NCBI GenBank assembly: GCA_022763105.1
Contig: JALEGK010000056.1
Location: forward strand, 1 to 58,522
Source: Rickettsiales bacterium
GTDB taxonomy: Bacteria > Pseudomonadota > Alphaproteobacteria > Rickettsiales > UBA3002
Direction: 5' to 3'
DNA: 58,522 nt
Shown here in pieces: positions 17,283-26,514 of this stretch. How positions within the stretch are numbered: position 1 is the first letter of the stretch; each line of letters begins with the position of its first letter. The position numbers were made by a program, and so were the translations under genes. Under the pieces are notes generated by a model. It did no database searches. It was not told the DNA's origin and was given only the letters and a program-made list of their open reading frames with translations.

Positions 17283-18122
17283 GTGAGCAGCGACCAATTT
17301 TTAGTTAAATTCTGGGGTGTGCGCGGAAGCATGCCAACGCCGGGAACCAGCACCATCCGATATGGCGGCCAAACCTCATGTGTAGAAGTGCGCTGCGGCG
17401 ACAATCTGATTTTGTTTGATGCTGGTACCGGGATCTACCCATTTGGTGAAAGCACCAAACAAACCGACATGGATATTTTCTTGAGTCACACCCATATCGA
17501 TCATATCTGCGGTTTTCCGTTCTTCTCGCCAGCCTACAAAGCAGGCCATACAATACGTATGTGGGCTGGCCACTTATTGCCAGAAAACAGAACTCTCAAA
17601 GAGACCGTATCCACCCTTATGTCTCCACCACTTTTTCCGCTCACACTCGATGATCTGAAAGCTGATGTCAGCTTCCATGATTTTGCCGCTGGTGAATCAC
17701 CTGCATGCGAGCATCTACACGAAAGAGGCATTGGTATAAAGACAATGGAGCTGAACCACCCTGATCGCGCAACTGCCTACCGTATTAGCTATAAAGGTCG
17801 CTCAGTGTGTTATGTAACTGATGTAGAGCATACCCGTAACGGACTCGATCAAGATCTGATTACCTTTATTCGCGATAGCGACCTGTTTATTTATGATAGC
17901 ACCTATGATGATCGCGAGTTCGATAATTATGTTGGTTGGGGGCATTCTACATGGCAAGAAGCCACTCGATTGGCCACTGCCGCTAATGTCGAGGCGTTAA
18001 TTCTTTTTCACCACGACCATGACTCAACCGATGACGAGCTAGATCAACGCTCAGAAGAATTAAAGGCGATCCGCCCCAATGACCGCTTAGCCCGCGAAGG
18101 ATTGGTCATTAAACTTTTCTAG
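17283..18122 (+). CDS. MBL-fold metallohydrolase
   Basis: A 279-aa metallo-beta-lactamase-fold protein. The N-terminal FWGVRGSMPTPG followed by RYGGQTSCVEV and LFDAGTGI is typical of the PhnP / cyclic phosphodiesterase-like branch. Metal ligands: SHTHIDHICG (HxHxDH), ELNHPD (His), YVTDVEH (Asp) and LILFHHDH. The substrate cannot be told; a phosphodiester is a reasonable guess. The start is GTG at 17283, six bases after AAGGA. Fold is certain, function is not. Confidence 0.85.
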   Translation: MSSDQFLVKFWGVRGSMPTPGTSTIRYGGQTSCVEVRCGDNLILFDAGTGIYPFGESTKQTDMDIFLSHTHIDHICGFPFFSPAYKAGHTIRMWAGHLLPENRTLKETVSTLMSPPLFPLTLDDLKADVSFHDFAAGESPACEHLHERGIGIKTMELNHPDRATAYRISYKGRSVCYVTDVEHTRNGLDQDLITFIRDSDLFIYDSTYDDREFDNYVGWGHSTWQEATRLATAANVEALILFHHDHDSTDDELDQRSEELKAIRPNDRLAREGLVIKLF

Positions 18123-18193
18123 TAAAGTTAACCATATTTTTACACACACCCGTTAACATCACTTTCAATAACAACACCTAAGAGTGATGAGAA

Positions 18194-18595
18194 ATGGTTA
18201 CGCAATTATACACCCGCTGGGCATGCATAGGCTTTCTAACTATCGCATTGGCGTTCTCAAGTGCCGTATATGCAAACATGATCAATCAATCAGATGCTTC
18301 AACCGCACAGACCGCAAGCGCCTTACTTCATACAGATGATCTTCGCCTAACCAATGAGCTGGCAGAACTAGCCGTTGCAATGGGTGAATATGAAAAGGCT
18401 TTGGCAACCATTCAGCCGCTATACTTCAATTACCCAGACGAGCCAAAAATCGCATTTGAGATGGGCGTGCTTCACTATCTGCTAGGTGCTTACAATGAAT
18501 CTACCGACTTCTTCATGAGGGCCAAAAACCACAGCGACAAGCAAGATACGATTACGGCTAAAGCAGTCGCCTACATCACTCTGATGCAGAATTAG
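18194..18595 (+). CDS. Exported TPR-like small protein
   Basis: A 133-aa protein with an N-terminal signal peptide (hydrophobic core WACIGFLTIALAFSS, likely cleavage after VYA) and a helical mature part. The segments around residues 55-85 and 88-115 have tetratricopeptide spacing (MGEYEKALATIQPLYFNYPD, then LGAYNESTDFFMRAKNHSD). It could be a type III chaperone-like or periplasmic adaptor TPR protein. Its 3' end overlaps the convergent HD-GYP gene by 20 bp. Confidence 0.65.
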   Translation: MVTQLYTRWACIGFLTIALAFSSAVYANMINQSDASTAQTASALLHTDDLRLTNELAELAVAMGEYEKALATIQPLYFNYPDEPKIAFEMGVLHYLLGAYNESTDFFMRAKNHSDKQDTITAKAVAYITLMQN

Positions 18596-20273
18596 ACTCA
18601 TCACTTTGCACGCGTTTTTTCACCTGCATTTCTTCAGGCTCCAAATCGATAATCGCCTGCTCATCCACTTCATCAATCAGATGCTTCGGCAAATACATTT
18701 CTGCGTAGCGGCGATACACGCCAGAGCTGACAAAGAAATTCACAGCATCAGGGTCCAGATGATTATTCGCTTTGAACTTAGCAATAATCGCCATCGCCTC
18801 AGATAGTGTCTTAGCAGGCTTATACGGACGGTCAGCGGCAGTTAACGCCTCAAACACATCAGCAATCGCCATCATACGAGCGGGAATCGACATGGTACCA
18901 GCAAACACCCCTCTTGGGTAACCGGTCCCATCCATTTTTTCGTGGTGACCACAGGCATATTCCGGCACGCGGCGCAAATGCTTAGGCCACGGCATCGATT
19001 CCAAAATATTGACCGTATGCACCATGTGATCATTCATGATCTGGCGTTCATCCGGGTTAATCGTGCCGCGTCGTAAACTTAAATTATACAGCTCATCATC
19101 ATTGATCAGCTTGTGTGTTTGATCTTGAAGCTGCCACTCAATCGTTGCCAATGATTCAATGCGCGCTAAATCGTCATCATCAAGATATTCACCGCCTATA
19201 TTCACTTCCTGAAGGAACGTCATATCCGCATCGATATCAGCGATCTGCTTTTCATATTCAGCTTTGAGCGTTTCCGTTTGATCTGGCGTCTCAATACATT
19301 TTTCTAAATAAGCAATCTTCGCATCACGCTTGAGCACTTCGCAGCGCGTCACCACTTCCTGAATACGATCATGGATTGTTTCTAATTTAGTAGACTTATC
19401 CATGATATGTGGAGGCGTGACAATCTTACCGCAATCATGCAACCATCCAGCAATGTGTAACTCGTATTTCTCCTCATCACTCATCGAGAATTTGGCGTAA
19501 TGGCCTTCGGTCGCTTCGCATGCTGCTTCAGCCAACATCTCGGTAAGCACCGGTACACGTGCGCAATGGCTACCCGTATAAGCTGATTTCGCATCAATCG
19601 ATTCCGCAATCACCTTGATGAATGCTTCCATGAATTCTTGCTGAGAACTAATCAACTGTTTGTTATCGAGAATGACGGCTGCTTGTGCCGCAAGCGCCCG
19701 AACAATCAATGCTGCTTTTTCAGAAAAGGAAACCGTTTCACCCGTTTCATCATCGCGCGAATTGATCAGCTGAATACCGCCAATCGCTTCACTCTTATGA
19801 TTCAACATAGGTAACGTCAGCACCGATTTAGTGCGATAGTCATTCTTCTCATCAAAGCTTTTGGTGCCTTTAAAATCGTAATCCTTACAATCATACGCAT
19901 CGTCGATATTGACGATCTTCTTTTCCAAAACCGCACTTACAATCTGCTTACGCAAATTGGCATTACCTTCGCCATCATAGAGCGGCACAGGCTTTAATGG
20001 TGGTGATTCGCGACCAATGCCGCCAAAATGAATACCCAGAGAATCAGTCCGAACAATCTCGTAGGCCAACGTATCATCTTCATTGAGAATATAAAGGGTG
20101 CCGCCATCTGCCTTAGCAATCGACATGCTCTCATTCAGAATCGTCTCAAGCACTTTGTCGGGATCAGTCTCAAGCGAGAGTGTCAGCGCGACCTGCACCA
20201 GGCGCTGAACGAGCTCAATCGCCTCACCGTGTAATCGTTCTAACTTTAAATGTCGTTCTTCATTATAGGGCAT
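18576..20273 (-). CDS. GAF-HD-GYP protein, probable cyclic-di-GMP phosphodiesterase
   Basis: A 565-aa signalling protein. Residues about 20-195 form a GAF sensor domain (ADGGTLYILNEDD, VLTLPMLNHKSEAIGGIQL). A long helical linker with an acidic insert leads to an HD-GYP domain: HIAGWLHDCGKIVTPPHIMD carries the HD metal pair, and HHEKMDGTGYPRGV gives both the HHE ligands and an intact GYP motif. Such proteins hydrolyse cyclic-di-GMP in the cytoplasm. The insert of about 120 residues between the HD and GYP parts (VLKRDAKIAYLEK to DEQRQIM region) is larger than usual and partly coiled-coil. No membrane segment is seen. Confidence 0.9.
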   Translation of the reverse strand: MPYNEERHLKLERLHGEAIELVQRLVQVALTLSLETDPDKVLETILNESMSIAKADGGTLYILNEDDTLAYEIVRTDSLGIHFGGIGRESPPLKPVPLYDGEGNANLRKQIVSAVLEKKIVNIDDAYDCKDYDFKGTKSFDEKNDYRTKSVLTLPMLNHKSEAIGGIQLINSRDDETGETVSFSEKAALIVRALAAQAAVILDNKQLISSQQEFMEAFIKVIAESIDAKSAYTGSHCARVPVLTEMLAEAACEATEGHYAKFSMSDEEKYELHIAGWLHDCGKIVTPPHIMDKSTKLETIHDRIQEVVTRCEVLKRDAKIAYLEKCIETPDQTETLKAEYEKQIADIDADMTFLQEVNIGGEYLDDDDLARIESLATIEWQLQDQTHKLINDDELYNLSLRRGTINPDERQIMNDHMVHTVNILESMPWPKHLRRVPEYACGHHEKMDGTGYPRGVFAGTMSIPARMMAIADVFEALTAADRPYKPAKTLSEAMAIIAKFKANNHLDPDAVNFFVSSGVYRRYAEMYLPKHLIDEVDEQAIIDLEPEEMQVKKRVQSDESNSASE

Positions 20274-20336
20274 GTGGTACCATCCATGGGCAATCAGAAT
20301 AAGAAAAACTGCGCGCCAAAGCTAGCATAAAAACGG

Positions 20337-21182
20337 TTAGGATCGAGCAATTGCCCCTTTTTGTACTCCTTCATACGCTTTCACAATAAATGTAGCGTCA
20401 GGTGTTTTTTCCGATAAACGATGCAACCAATATTCAGCAATGCATTCCACTGTCGAATCACACGGAATAATCGCACAAAGCGAAGACGGAACCGTTAGAG
20501 AAAACGCACCTTGTTCCGATTGATAGCTCGATAAAACCATCTCCACGCCACCAACTGATTGTTGCTCTGTGATATCATCCTCGCTCACTACATAGATATG
20601 ATGCCAGGCATTAGCGATCATTTCCATTGAGCGTTTATCCAGCTCACCATCACGCCACACCTCAATCTTGGATCGGTGGCCATGCGCAATGCGCTGACAA
20701 TTCCCATCATGCTTTTTCAGCCCATGCGAATAGTGATAATACGGCCCTTCGATATTCTCTGTGCGAAGCGTCACTTCCACTTTTTCTACCGTATCCTGAA
20801 CAACATCCATTAAATGCTGCTCTAAAAAACGCGTCACACTCTCGATCGATATCTCTTCAGCATCTAACCGACACAGCGCTTCTTCAGGAGAAGAATGAGT
20901 CACCGCGCCTCCACCCTTTAACTGCCATTTTAATGTGGGCTGCGCACCTACTTCCCAGCTCAGATAGTCAGACTTCATTGGCACCAACAACGCATGGTCT
21001 ACGCTTGCATCAATCGCTCGCTTAATCTGCTTTTTGACATGGCCAAAATCCATCACCATCGATTGCTCATCAAGCTTCCCAGTCAGAACGACATCGCAAA
21101 TCCAACTCTCTCCTTCCACCCCATATTTCGGATGCAGATAGGAGCAATCTATCACCGTCAGATTATCAACAAATAATTCCAT
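20337..21182 (-). CDS. Two-domain 6-pyruvoyl-tetrahydropterin synthase / QueD-like protein
   Basis: At 281 aa this is about twice the size of QueD, and two PTPS-type halves can be seen. The first half (1-125) keeps VMDFGHVKKQIK and DHALLVP, but its N-terminal zinc histidines are replaced. The second half has the zinc triad and cysteine in YSHGLKKHDGNCQRIAHGH and the sequence EVWRDGELD. One composite active site per chain is thus possible. The family converts dihydroneopterin triphosphate, product of FolE, to carboxytetrahydropterin (queuosine) or pyruvoyltetrahydropterin. It starts by TGATG overlap with maf; a GTG three bases earlier is an alternative. Confidence 0.8.
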   Translation of the reverse strand: MELFVDNLTVIDCSYLHPKYGVEGESWICDVVLTGKLDEQSMVMDFGHVKKQIKRAIDASVDHALLVPMKSDYLSWEVGAQPTLKWQLKGGGAVTHSSPEEALCRLDAEEISIESVTRFLEQHLMDVVQDTVEKVEVTLRTENIEGPYYHYSHGLKKHDGNCQRIAHGHRSKIEVWRDGELDKRSMEMIANAWHHIYVVSEDDITEQQSVGGVEMVLSSYQSEQGAFSLTVPSSLCAIIPCDSTVECIAEYWLHRLSEKTPDATFIVKAYEGVQKGAIARS

Positions 21183-21793
21183 CACGCCCCCAACGTCACA
21201 GCACCCATGCCGTGCAGCTCTGCCAGCAACGCAGTAAGCGGCAATCCTTTAATCACATCCGAATCACCCTCAATCAATGCCATCAGATGACGCCCCATCC
21301 CTTCCATGCGATAACTACCGCAGGATTGCAACGGCTGGTCATGTTCGATATACGCTTCGATCTCATCATCACTGAGTGTACGCAATGTCAGCGAAGCTTT
21401 CGCCACATAAGACCACACCACTTCTTGCCCGCGAACCAGGCTCACAGCGCTATGCTGATGGTGGGTTTTGCCACGCATCAAGCGTAATTGTTCAATCGCT
21501 TTTTCTTTTACATGCGGTTTACTGAGGATCTGCCCATCCAGCTCACACATCTGATCGGCACCAATCGTCAATGCATCAGGATAATCTTTCGCTACACTCT
21601 TCGCTTTCTCTACAGCCAGCCGCATCGCCTGTTCGGGCACAGGTGAATCTTTCAACTCTTCCTTGATCTTATCTTCGTCAAAGCCAGACGGCACAACACT
21701 GAAATGCAACCCAACGGCCTTCAACATCTGCGCGCGAATCGCGGAACCAGACGCCAATACTAATGGGACAGGTTGTTGCAGGCACGACGCCAC
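21182..21793 (-). CDS. maf: Maf-family nucleotide pyrophosphatase
   Basis: Maf proteins hydrolyse non-canonical or canonical nucleoside triphosphates to monophosphates. The 203-aa protein has the N-terminal phosphate-binding block VLASGSAIRAQML (Ser-Gly-Ser then Arg), ADQMCELDGQILSKP with the catalytic Asp-Gln, and the late ALIEGDSDVIKGLPL block. The first codon is GTG at 21793; GAGGTGG in the 3' end of folE supplies the ribosome site. It sits two bases behind folE and overlaps the PTPS gene, forming a three-gene operon. Confidence 0.9.
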   Translation of the reverse strand: MASCLQQPVPLVLASGSAIRAQMLKAVGLHFSVVPSGFDEDKIKEELKDSPVPEQAMRLAVEKAKSVAKDYPDALTIGADQMCELDGQILSKPHVKEKAIEQLRLMRGKTHHQHSAVSLVRGQEVVWSYVAKASLTLRTLSDDEIEAYIEHDQPLQSCGSYRMEGMGRHLMALIEGDSDVIKGLPLTALLAELHGMGAVTLGA

Positions 21794-21795
21794 TG

Positions 21796-22413
21796 CTAGC
21801 CCACCTCAGGCGATGCAATCAACGACATAAACTCACCACGGGTACGTGGATCAGATTTAAATAGGCCATGCATGCGACTAGTCACGGTAGACGTCTCGGT
21901 CTTATGGACACCACGCGTGGTCATACATTGGTGCTTCGCATCAATAATCACCGCCACACCTTTTGGCTCTAGTGCATCTTGAATCGCATCAGCAATCTGC
22001 GCCGTCATCACCTCTTGAGTTTGCAGACGTTTGGCAAAGACATCCACCAGACGCGCCAGCTTACTAATACCGACCACACGTCTATCAGGCAGATACGCGA
22101 TATGCGCCTTACCAATGATCGGCACCATATGATGCTCGCAATGAGATTCTAGACGCATATTTTTCAGCAAGACGATCTCATCATAATCTTCCACCTCTTC
22201 AAAGGTGCGCGACAGAATCTCCGCCGGATCATCTTGGTAGCCCGCGAAAAACTCCTCGTAAGCTTTCACGACACGCTTAGGCGTATCAAGCAACCCTTCA
22301 CGCGCAGGGTCATCACCCGCCCATTTAATCAGGGTTTTCACCGCTTCCATCGCCTCATCCATGCTTGGGCGTAGGTCTTGAGTGCTCTCTTTCACCAATT
22401 TCGTCTTGGCCAT
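21796..22413 (-). CDS. folE: GTP cyclohydrolase I
   Basis: FolE converts GTP to 7,8-dihydroneopterin triphosphate, the common precursor of folate and queuosine. The 205-aa sequence carries all family marks: [19 protein letters not shown], the zinc Cys-His in [39 protein letters not shown] and the second zinc Cys in [22 protein letters not shown] precedes the ATG. It heads folE-maf-PTPS, which supports a pterin route to queuosine here; queC, queE and queF are not in view. Confidence 0.96.
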   Translation of the reverse strand: MAKTKLVKESTQDLRPSMDEAMEAVKTLIKWAGDDPAREGLLDTPKRVVKAYEEFFAGYQDDPAEILSRTFEEVEDYDEIVLLKNMRLESHCEHHMVPIIGKAHIAYLPDRRVVGISKLARLVDVFAKRLQTQEVMTAQIADAIQDALEPKGVAVIIDAKHQCMTTRGVHKTETSTVTSRMHGLFKSDPRTRGEFMSLIASPEVG

Positions 22414-22765
22414 GTTTATTCCTTTCAGTCTCTAGCCCTTGATATAGCGCGTTTTGGGCCAAATAAAAGGAAAGATTGCGTATTTTTCTTCCATTAACCA
22501 AATAATTCAAAAATTAATACTTAGCACCTATTGTGCAGCACATAAAGCTTACCCACTATATCTTGGGTGCAGCGCAATTATTACCATATATTACACATAT
22601 AAATCATATGGTTGCACCAATAAGTTGAAGCGAAAATATCTTTATATTTTTAAGACTTGATTAACTTATGCACAGTAGACTGCAACTAGACCCAAAACAA
22701 ATTGGGCGCTGAACAAGAAAAAACTGAGAAAGCAATAAGACCGTTCGGCATTGGGAGGTGCACTA
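22414..22765. other. AT-rich divergent intergenic region
   Basis: This 352-bp region separates folE (minus) from an unrecognised plus-strand gene. It is strongly AT-rich, with runs such as ATTACCATATATTACAC, and contains no convincing ORF, tRNA or terminator. A weak promoter-like pair TTGCAC (22613) and AATATC 17 bp later could drive the plus gene, but I do not trust it. Confidence 0.4.
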
Positions 22766-24373
22766 ATGGTTACGACGCCAGCCGCTTTAGGCGAGGTGGG
22801 CAGTCACGACAAACGTTCGGGAGTCGTGTCTGACAACCTGCTACGAAATATAGCGTTAGAATTCGAAAAGGGTCCTGTAGAGGACCTCAAATCCGTAGTT
22901 GCTAAAGCCCAGATAGAATCAGAACGCGAAAGCCTCGAGAAGCAACTAGAGGACGCGCTTCGCGCAGCCGAAGCTGAAATCAGCAGAATCAAAGACTCAC
23001 AACCAGATGCAGATGTTAGTGGCCTAACCGCAGCCGCAAATGCGCTGGCATTCGCATTAGAGGATGTAAAGCTTGCCAAAAACACCGGCACCCTCCCAAC
23101 CGTAACGGCAAACTTTGCTAATACCGTCCTGTCAAAATTCGAATCAGAGCATTCAAGCGCAAAAGCAAATGCCACCTTCATGGATGGCGCTGCAGGTGCA
23201 GAATATTACAACGAAGTGGTGGCGCAATATATCCTCGCGCCGGGTGGCCGCATGGATCAACGCCGTGAGTTCCATAGAGAGACCACCAGTAATGTCCGTA
23301 ACATCTTAGGCTCAGAAGACTATGAGCGCCATTACAGCAAATTCGCTAAAGCGGCTGATAAGCATTTTGATGAAGCAGACCGCTGGAGAGACAAAGCTAA
23401 AGCCGCCTTCGCAGACGGCAATAAAGTGGATGGTTACGGCCATACGGCTACCGCTCTCACCCATCAGGCGAAAGGTCTGACCTCTCACGGTGTGGGTCTA
23501 GAATACAATATCTGGCGTTTAGAGAAAAAATTAGATGGCCTAAATCCTGAGTCTGACGAATATGCTAAAACACGAGAGCAGATTGCTCGTTTCAGAGAAG
23601 CAGAAGAACAACGACGTGCTGAGTTCGAACGTGCACGCGCTGAAACTGAATTAGCGCTTCGCAATCAAGCGAACGCGCTGGTTGAGAAAGGTCAGCTTAG
23701 CCCTCAACAAGTCGATGGTTATGTTGCTAAACACATCCAGTCATTTGATGAGAAACAAGCTGAAGAACGCAAAAAGCGCATAGAAGAAGCACCTCCAGAA
23801 TTTCAACAACATATCGTCATCTCACGCGCTAAGGTTGCGGCAGAAGCTGAAGGCCGCAAACAAAATATGTCAGGTGAAGAGTTAAAAGCTCATGTAAAAG
23901 CAGCTACAGATAAAGCATTAGCATTGTACGGCAATCCAGAAACGCGAGATATTGCTATCTCCAACGCCATCTCAATTGACCAACGAATTCAAGCTGAAAG
24001 ACGATCTACGAGTACCACAAGAGCTACTACAATACATGGCGAAGAAAAAGAAGAACTCGCTAAAGCAAGAAATGCTGCACAAACCGATGCTAACTACTTT
24101 AGCATGGATGAAGCACCGGAAGAAGCGCCAAAGAAAACTGCAGTGCCCCCAAAACAAGGAGCAGACGCAGGTTATTTCATGATGGATGAAGCTCCTGAAG
24201 CCAAAGCGAAAAAAGCCGCGAAAGAAGTTGTCAGTGCATCAGAAGAAACTAAACAAGTATCAAAAGCTGAAAGCGCAAAAGAAGCAGACACAGGCAAGTT
24301 AGCCGTGAAGAGCACACTAGAGGGCGAGCCTAGCAAAGTAGCCGCCGCCAAAAAAGAAGCACCTACCGTTTAA
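22766..24373 (+). CDS. Unrecognised helical protein with C-terminal motif repeat
   Basis: No known family is recognised. The 535-residue protein is hydrophilic and largely helical, with Ala/Glu/Lys-rich heptad-like stretches (about 30-110 and 265-400), no signal peptide and no membrane helix. Near the C-terminus a motif occurs twice: DANYFSMDEAPEE and, about 25 residues later, DAGYFMMDEAPEA; each is followed by a Lys/Ala segment. The remaining tail is low-complexity. The start at 22766 is set by GGGAGGTG at 22753-22760; an in-frame TTG at 22751 lacks one. A secreted effector, structural or cytoskeleton-linked protein are all possible. The next gene may be a partner. Confidence 0.7.
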   Translation: MVTTPAALGEVGSHDKRSGVVSDNLLRNIALEFEKGPVEDLKSVVAKAQIESERESLEKQLEDALRAAEAEISRIKDSQPDADVSGLTAAANALAFALEDVKLAKNTGTLPTVTANFANTVLSKFESEHSSAKANATFMDGAAGAEYYNEVVAQYILAPGGRMDQRREFHRETTSNVRNILGSEDYERHYSKFAKAADKHFDEADRWRDKAKAAFADGNKVDGYGHTATALTHQAKGLTSHGVGLEYNIWRLEKKLDGLNPESDEYAKTREQIARFREAEEQRRAEFERARAETELALRNQANALVEKGQLSPQQVDGYVAKHIQSFDEKQAEERKKRIEEAPPEFQQHIVISRAKVAAEAEGRKQNMSGEELKAHVKAATDKALALYGNPETRDIAISNAISIDQRIQAERRSTSTTRATTIHGEEKEELAKARNAAQTDANYFSMDEAPEEAPKKTAVPPKQGADAGYFMMDEAPEAKAKKAAKEVVSASEETKQVSKAESAKEADTGKLAVKSTLEGEPSKVAAAKKEAPTV

Positions 24374-24474
24374 GCCCAAATCAAACCTCATCAATACAGC
24401 CACTTAACACGTTTTACTTCATCAAACCGCCATATTTCTTTCATGTAAGCTTCACACACAACCGCGCATAGATT

Positions 24475-24494
24475 CGTTAATATATCGTTAATAT
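24475..24494 (+). repeat. Tandem CGTTAATAT repeat upstream of hypothetical gene
   Basis: CGTTAATAT occurs at 24475-24483 and again at 24486-24494, a period of 11 bp, close to one helical turn. It lies 27 bp before the chosen start of the next gene, where a promoter or operator would be expected. Confidence 0.5.
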
Positions 24495-24520
24495 TAATGG
24501 AAAAGCGGTTGAGGTGTAAC

Positions 24521-25375
24521 ATGGCAGATCCCAAAAAAGATGCAGTTTATTTCAGTGAAGTCGAAGATAATTATGATAGGTTTAGGAAATACCATCCACA
24601 AGAAGTTTTCAATTTATCATCCATAATTATGAATGATAGAATTGCTTCCATTCAGGATACCTCCGCTATATCAAACCTTGGCTTAAACACCAGCCTTGGC
24701 ACTGCAGTTGATATCTTCCTTGGCTTAACCATGGCAGCAGCACGAGATAAAGGCACCCGCATTGAAGATGGGTTAACCCGTAAAATGTTAGTAGAAGGCG
24801 GCATGACCGAAAACTTTCAAACATCACGAGCGATAACCAAAGACAAACTAAAAGGTCATCGTAAAGACATGATCAAAGCAGCGTTAGATGGAAAAGATGG
24901 CTACGGCAGCTTCTCATTAGAGCCGAATAATATTGTACAATTAACACTTCTTCATGGGCTAAATGGTTCACCACAAGAAAGGCAAGAAAACCGTGATACA
25001 TTGCAAACCACACTCGGCAAATTGACAGACTCCAGAGGTCGCCGCGTCAATCTTGATCGCATGACCACACATGATCTGTATGAAACTTTACAAGATTTGC
25101 TATACTTCAATGAGAATAATGTAAATGAGCCATTTAAAATGACCATTGGACGTAGAGCCGACAATCGAGAGCAATGGGATAGCTTGCCTACTGTGATAGT
25201 CAAGCAAGGTCAAGCCGCCGCCATTGCGGCGCTCGCCATCGGCATTCAAGCACCGACAGAAGTAGATTTACAAAAAATGGAAGATTTGCCAATCGACAAT
25301 GCTGTGAATGTTCCAAACGGTAAAACATTTACGCTAACGCAAGCAATGTCAGTAGGTATAGGCCCACTTAAATAA
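24521..25375 (+). CDS. Unrecognised hypothetical protein, 284 aa
   Basis: Not recognised. The start at 24521 follows GAGGTG (24511-24516); an ATG at 24497 has no ribosome site. The N-terminus carries DAVYFSEVEDN, similar in spacing to the DAxYFxMDEAPE repeats of the preceding protein. A central segment (about 50-90: LNTSLGTAVDIFLGLTMAAARDKG) is hydrophobic and helical, and near the C-terminus lies QGQAAAIAALAIGIQAP. No signal peptide is evident. A terminator follows at 25407. The two orphan genes are separated by 147 bp and may be transcribed apart. Confidence 0.65.
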   Translation: MADPKKDAVYFSEVEDNYDRFRKYHPQEVFNLSSIIMNDRIASIQDTSAISNLGLNTSLGTAVDIFLGLTMAAARDKGTRIEDGLTRKMLVEGGMTENFQTSRAITKDKLKGHRKDMIKAALDGKDGYGSFSLEPNNIVQLTLLHGLNGSPQERQENRDTLQTTLGKLTDSRGRRVNLDRMTTHDLYETLQDLLYFNENNVNEPFKMTIGRRADNREQWDSLPTVIVKQGQAAAIAALAIGIQAPTEVDLQKMEDLPIDNAVNVPNGKTFTLTQAMSVGIGPLK

Positions 25376-25406
25376 CCCCCAAACACCCTCGACCTTTTCG
25401 AGTAAA

Positions 25407-25446
25407 CGCGCTATGTTAGCAACTGCACGCTTATAGCGCGTTTTTT
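25407..25446 (+). terminator. Rho-independent terminator after orphan gene pair
   Basis: CGCGCTAT (25407-25414) pairs perfectly with ATAGCGCG (25433-25440) and is followed by six T residues. The 18-nt loop is long but the stem is strong. It separates the orphan gene from the ppx/gppA gene. Confidence 0.8.
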
Positions 25447-25462
25447 ATTGGTTGGAGATCGC

Positions 25463-26512
25463 ATGAAACCCGTTGGCAAACAGGCCCGCAAACAGCGTAA
25501 TATGAAGGATGTCGCCCCCACCGAGCTGTTCGCCGCGCTCGATTTGGGTACGAATAACTGTCGCCTGCTCATTGCCAAGCCGGTTTTCCAGCAAAAAAGC
25601 CAGCATAAGATACTGAAAGTCATGGATTCCTACTCGCGTATCGTGCGCTTAGGTGAAGGCCTGACCGATCATGGCAGCTTGTCAGAAGAGGCGATGGAAC
25701 GCACCTTGACAGCCCTGCAATCCTGCAAAGCCAAGCTGGATCGCTATCAGATCGCTAAAGCGCGGTTTGTAGCCACAGAAGCCTGCCGCAGAGCCACCAA
25801 CGCCGAAGCCTTTATGAAACAGGTCAAACGCGAAACCGGCCTTCAAATCGACATTATTTCCAACGAGGAAGAGGCCCGACTCGCCTTTCTCGGCTGCTCA
25901 TCACTCTTGCAACGCGATACACGCTTCGCCCTCGCCTTCGATATTGGCGGTGGCTCAACCGAATTTATGTGGGTGCGTATTGATGGCGAGCAACCGCTCG
26001 ACTCCCATAAACGCCACCTGATTCAAGATTGGCTGTCCTTACCCTACGGCGTCATGAATATGTCGGAGCAATTTGGCGGCGCGGCCTATACCGAAATGTA
26101 TTTCGAGGAGATCGTTAACAAGATCGTTGGCCTGCTCGCCCCACTCGATGATGCTAATAATATCAGCCACCGCATCTGGAAAGAGCGCGTGCAAATGCTC
26201 TCAACCTCCGGCACGGTCACCACCCTTGCCGCAATCCATTTAGGGCTACCGCGCTATGACCGCTCAAAAGTCGACGGGCTAAAACTCAGCATCTCCGATA
26301 TTCGTAACGCGACACAAAAGCTCATCCAGATGAGCCCATCCGAGCGCGCAGCACACCCATGTATTGGCTCGGCCCGCACCGATTATATCTTGTCTGGCTG
26401 CGCGATCTTCGAAGCCATCAGCCGCAGCTTCCCTATCGACAAAATCACCATTGCAGACCGTGGTGTGCGTGAAGGCATCATCGTCTCACTCATGAGAGAG
26501 AAGCACGGATAG
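25463..26512 (+). CDS. Exopolyphosphatase / guanosine pentaphosphatase family protein
   Basis: A Ppx/GppA phosphatase of 349 aa from the ASKHA fold. Visible motifs: AALDLGTNNCRLLIAKP (phosphate 1), RFVATEACRRATNAE, ISNEEEARLAFLG, FDIGGGSTEFMW (phosphate 2) and the later STSGTVTTLAAI. The short version without the C-terminal HD domain is common in alphaproteobacteria. It cleaves polyphosphate or pppGpp; sequence alone cannot decide. The ATG at 25463 is preferred because GGAG precedes it; a TTG at 25448 lies further up. The rlmE start follows two bases after the stop, a pairing often seen in this class. Confidence 0.9.
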   Translation: MKPVGKQARKQRNMKDVAPTELFAALDLGTNNCRLLIAKPVFQQKSQHKILKVMDSYSRIVRLGEGLTDHGSLSEEAMERTLTALQSCKAKLDRYQIAKARFVATEACRRATNAEAFMKQVKRETGLQIDIISNEEEARLAFLGCSSLLQRDTRFALAFDIGGGSTEFMWVRIDGEQPLDSHKRHLIQDWLSLPYGVMNMSEQFGGAAYTEMYFEEIVNKIVGLLAPLDDANNISHRIWKERVQMLSTSGTVTTLAAIHLGLPRYDRSKVDGLKLSISDIRNATQKLIQMSPSERAAHPCIGSARTDYILSGCAIFEAISRSFPIDKITIADRGVREGIIVSLMREKHG

Positions 26513-26514
26513 CC

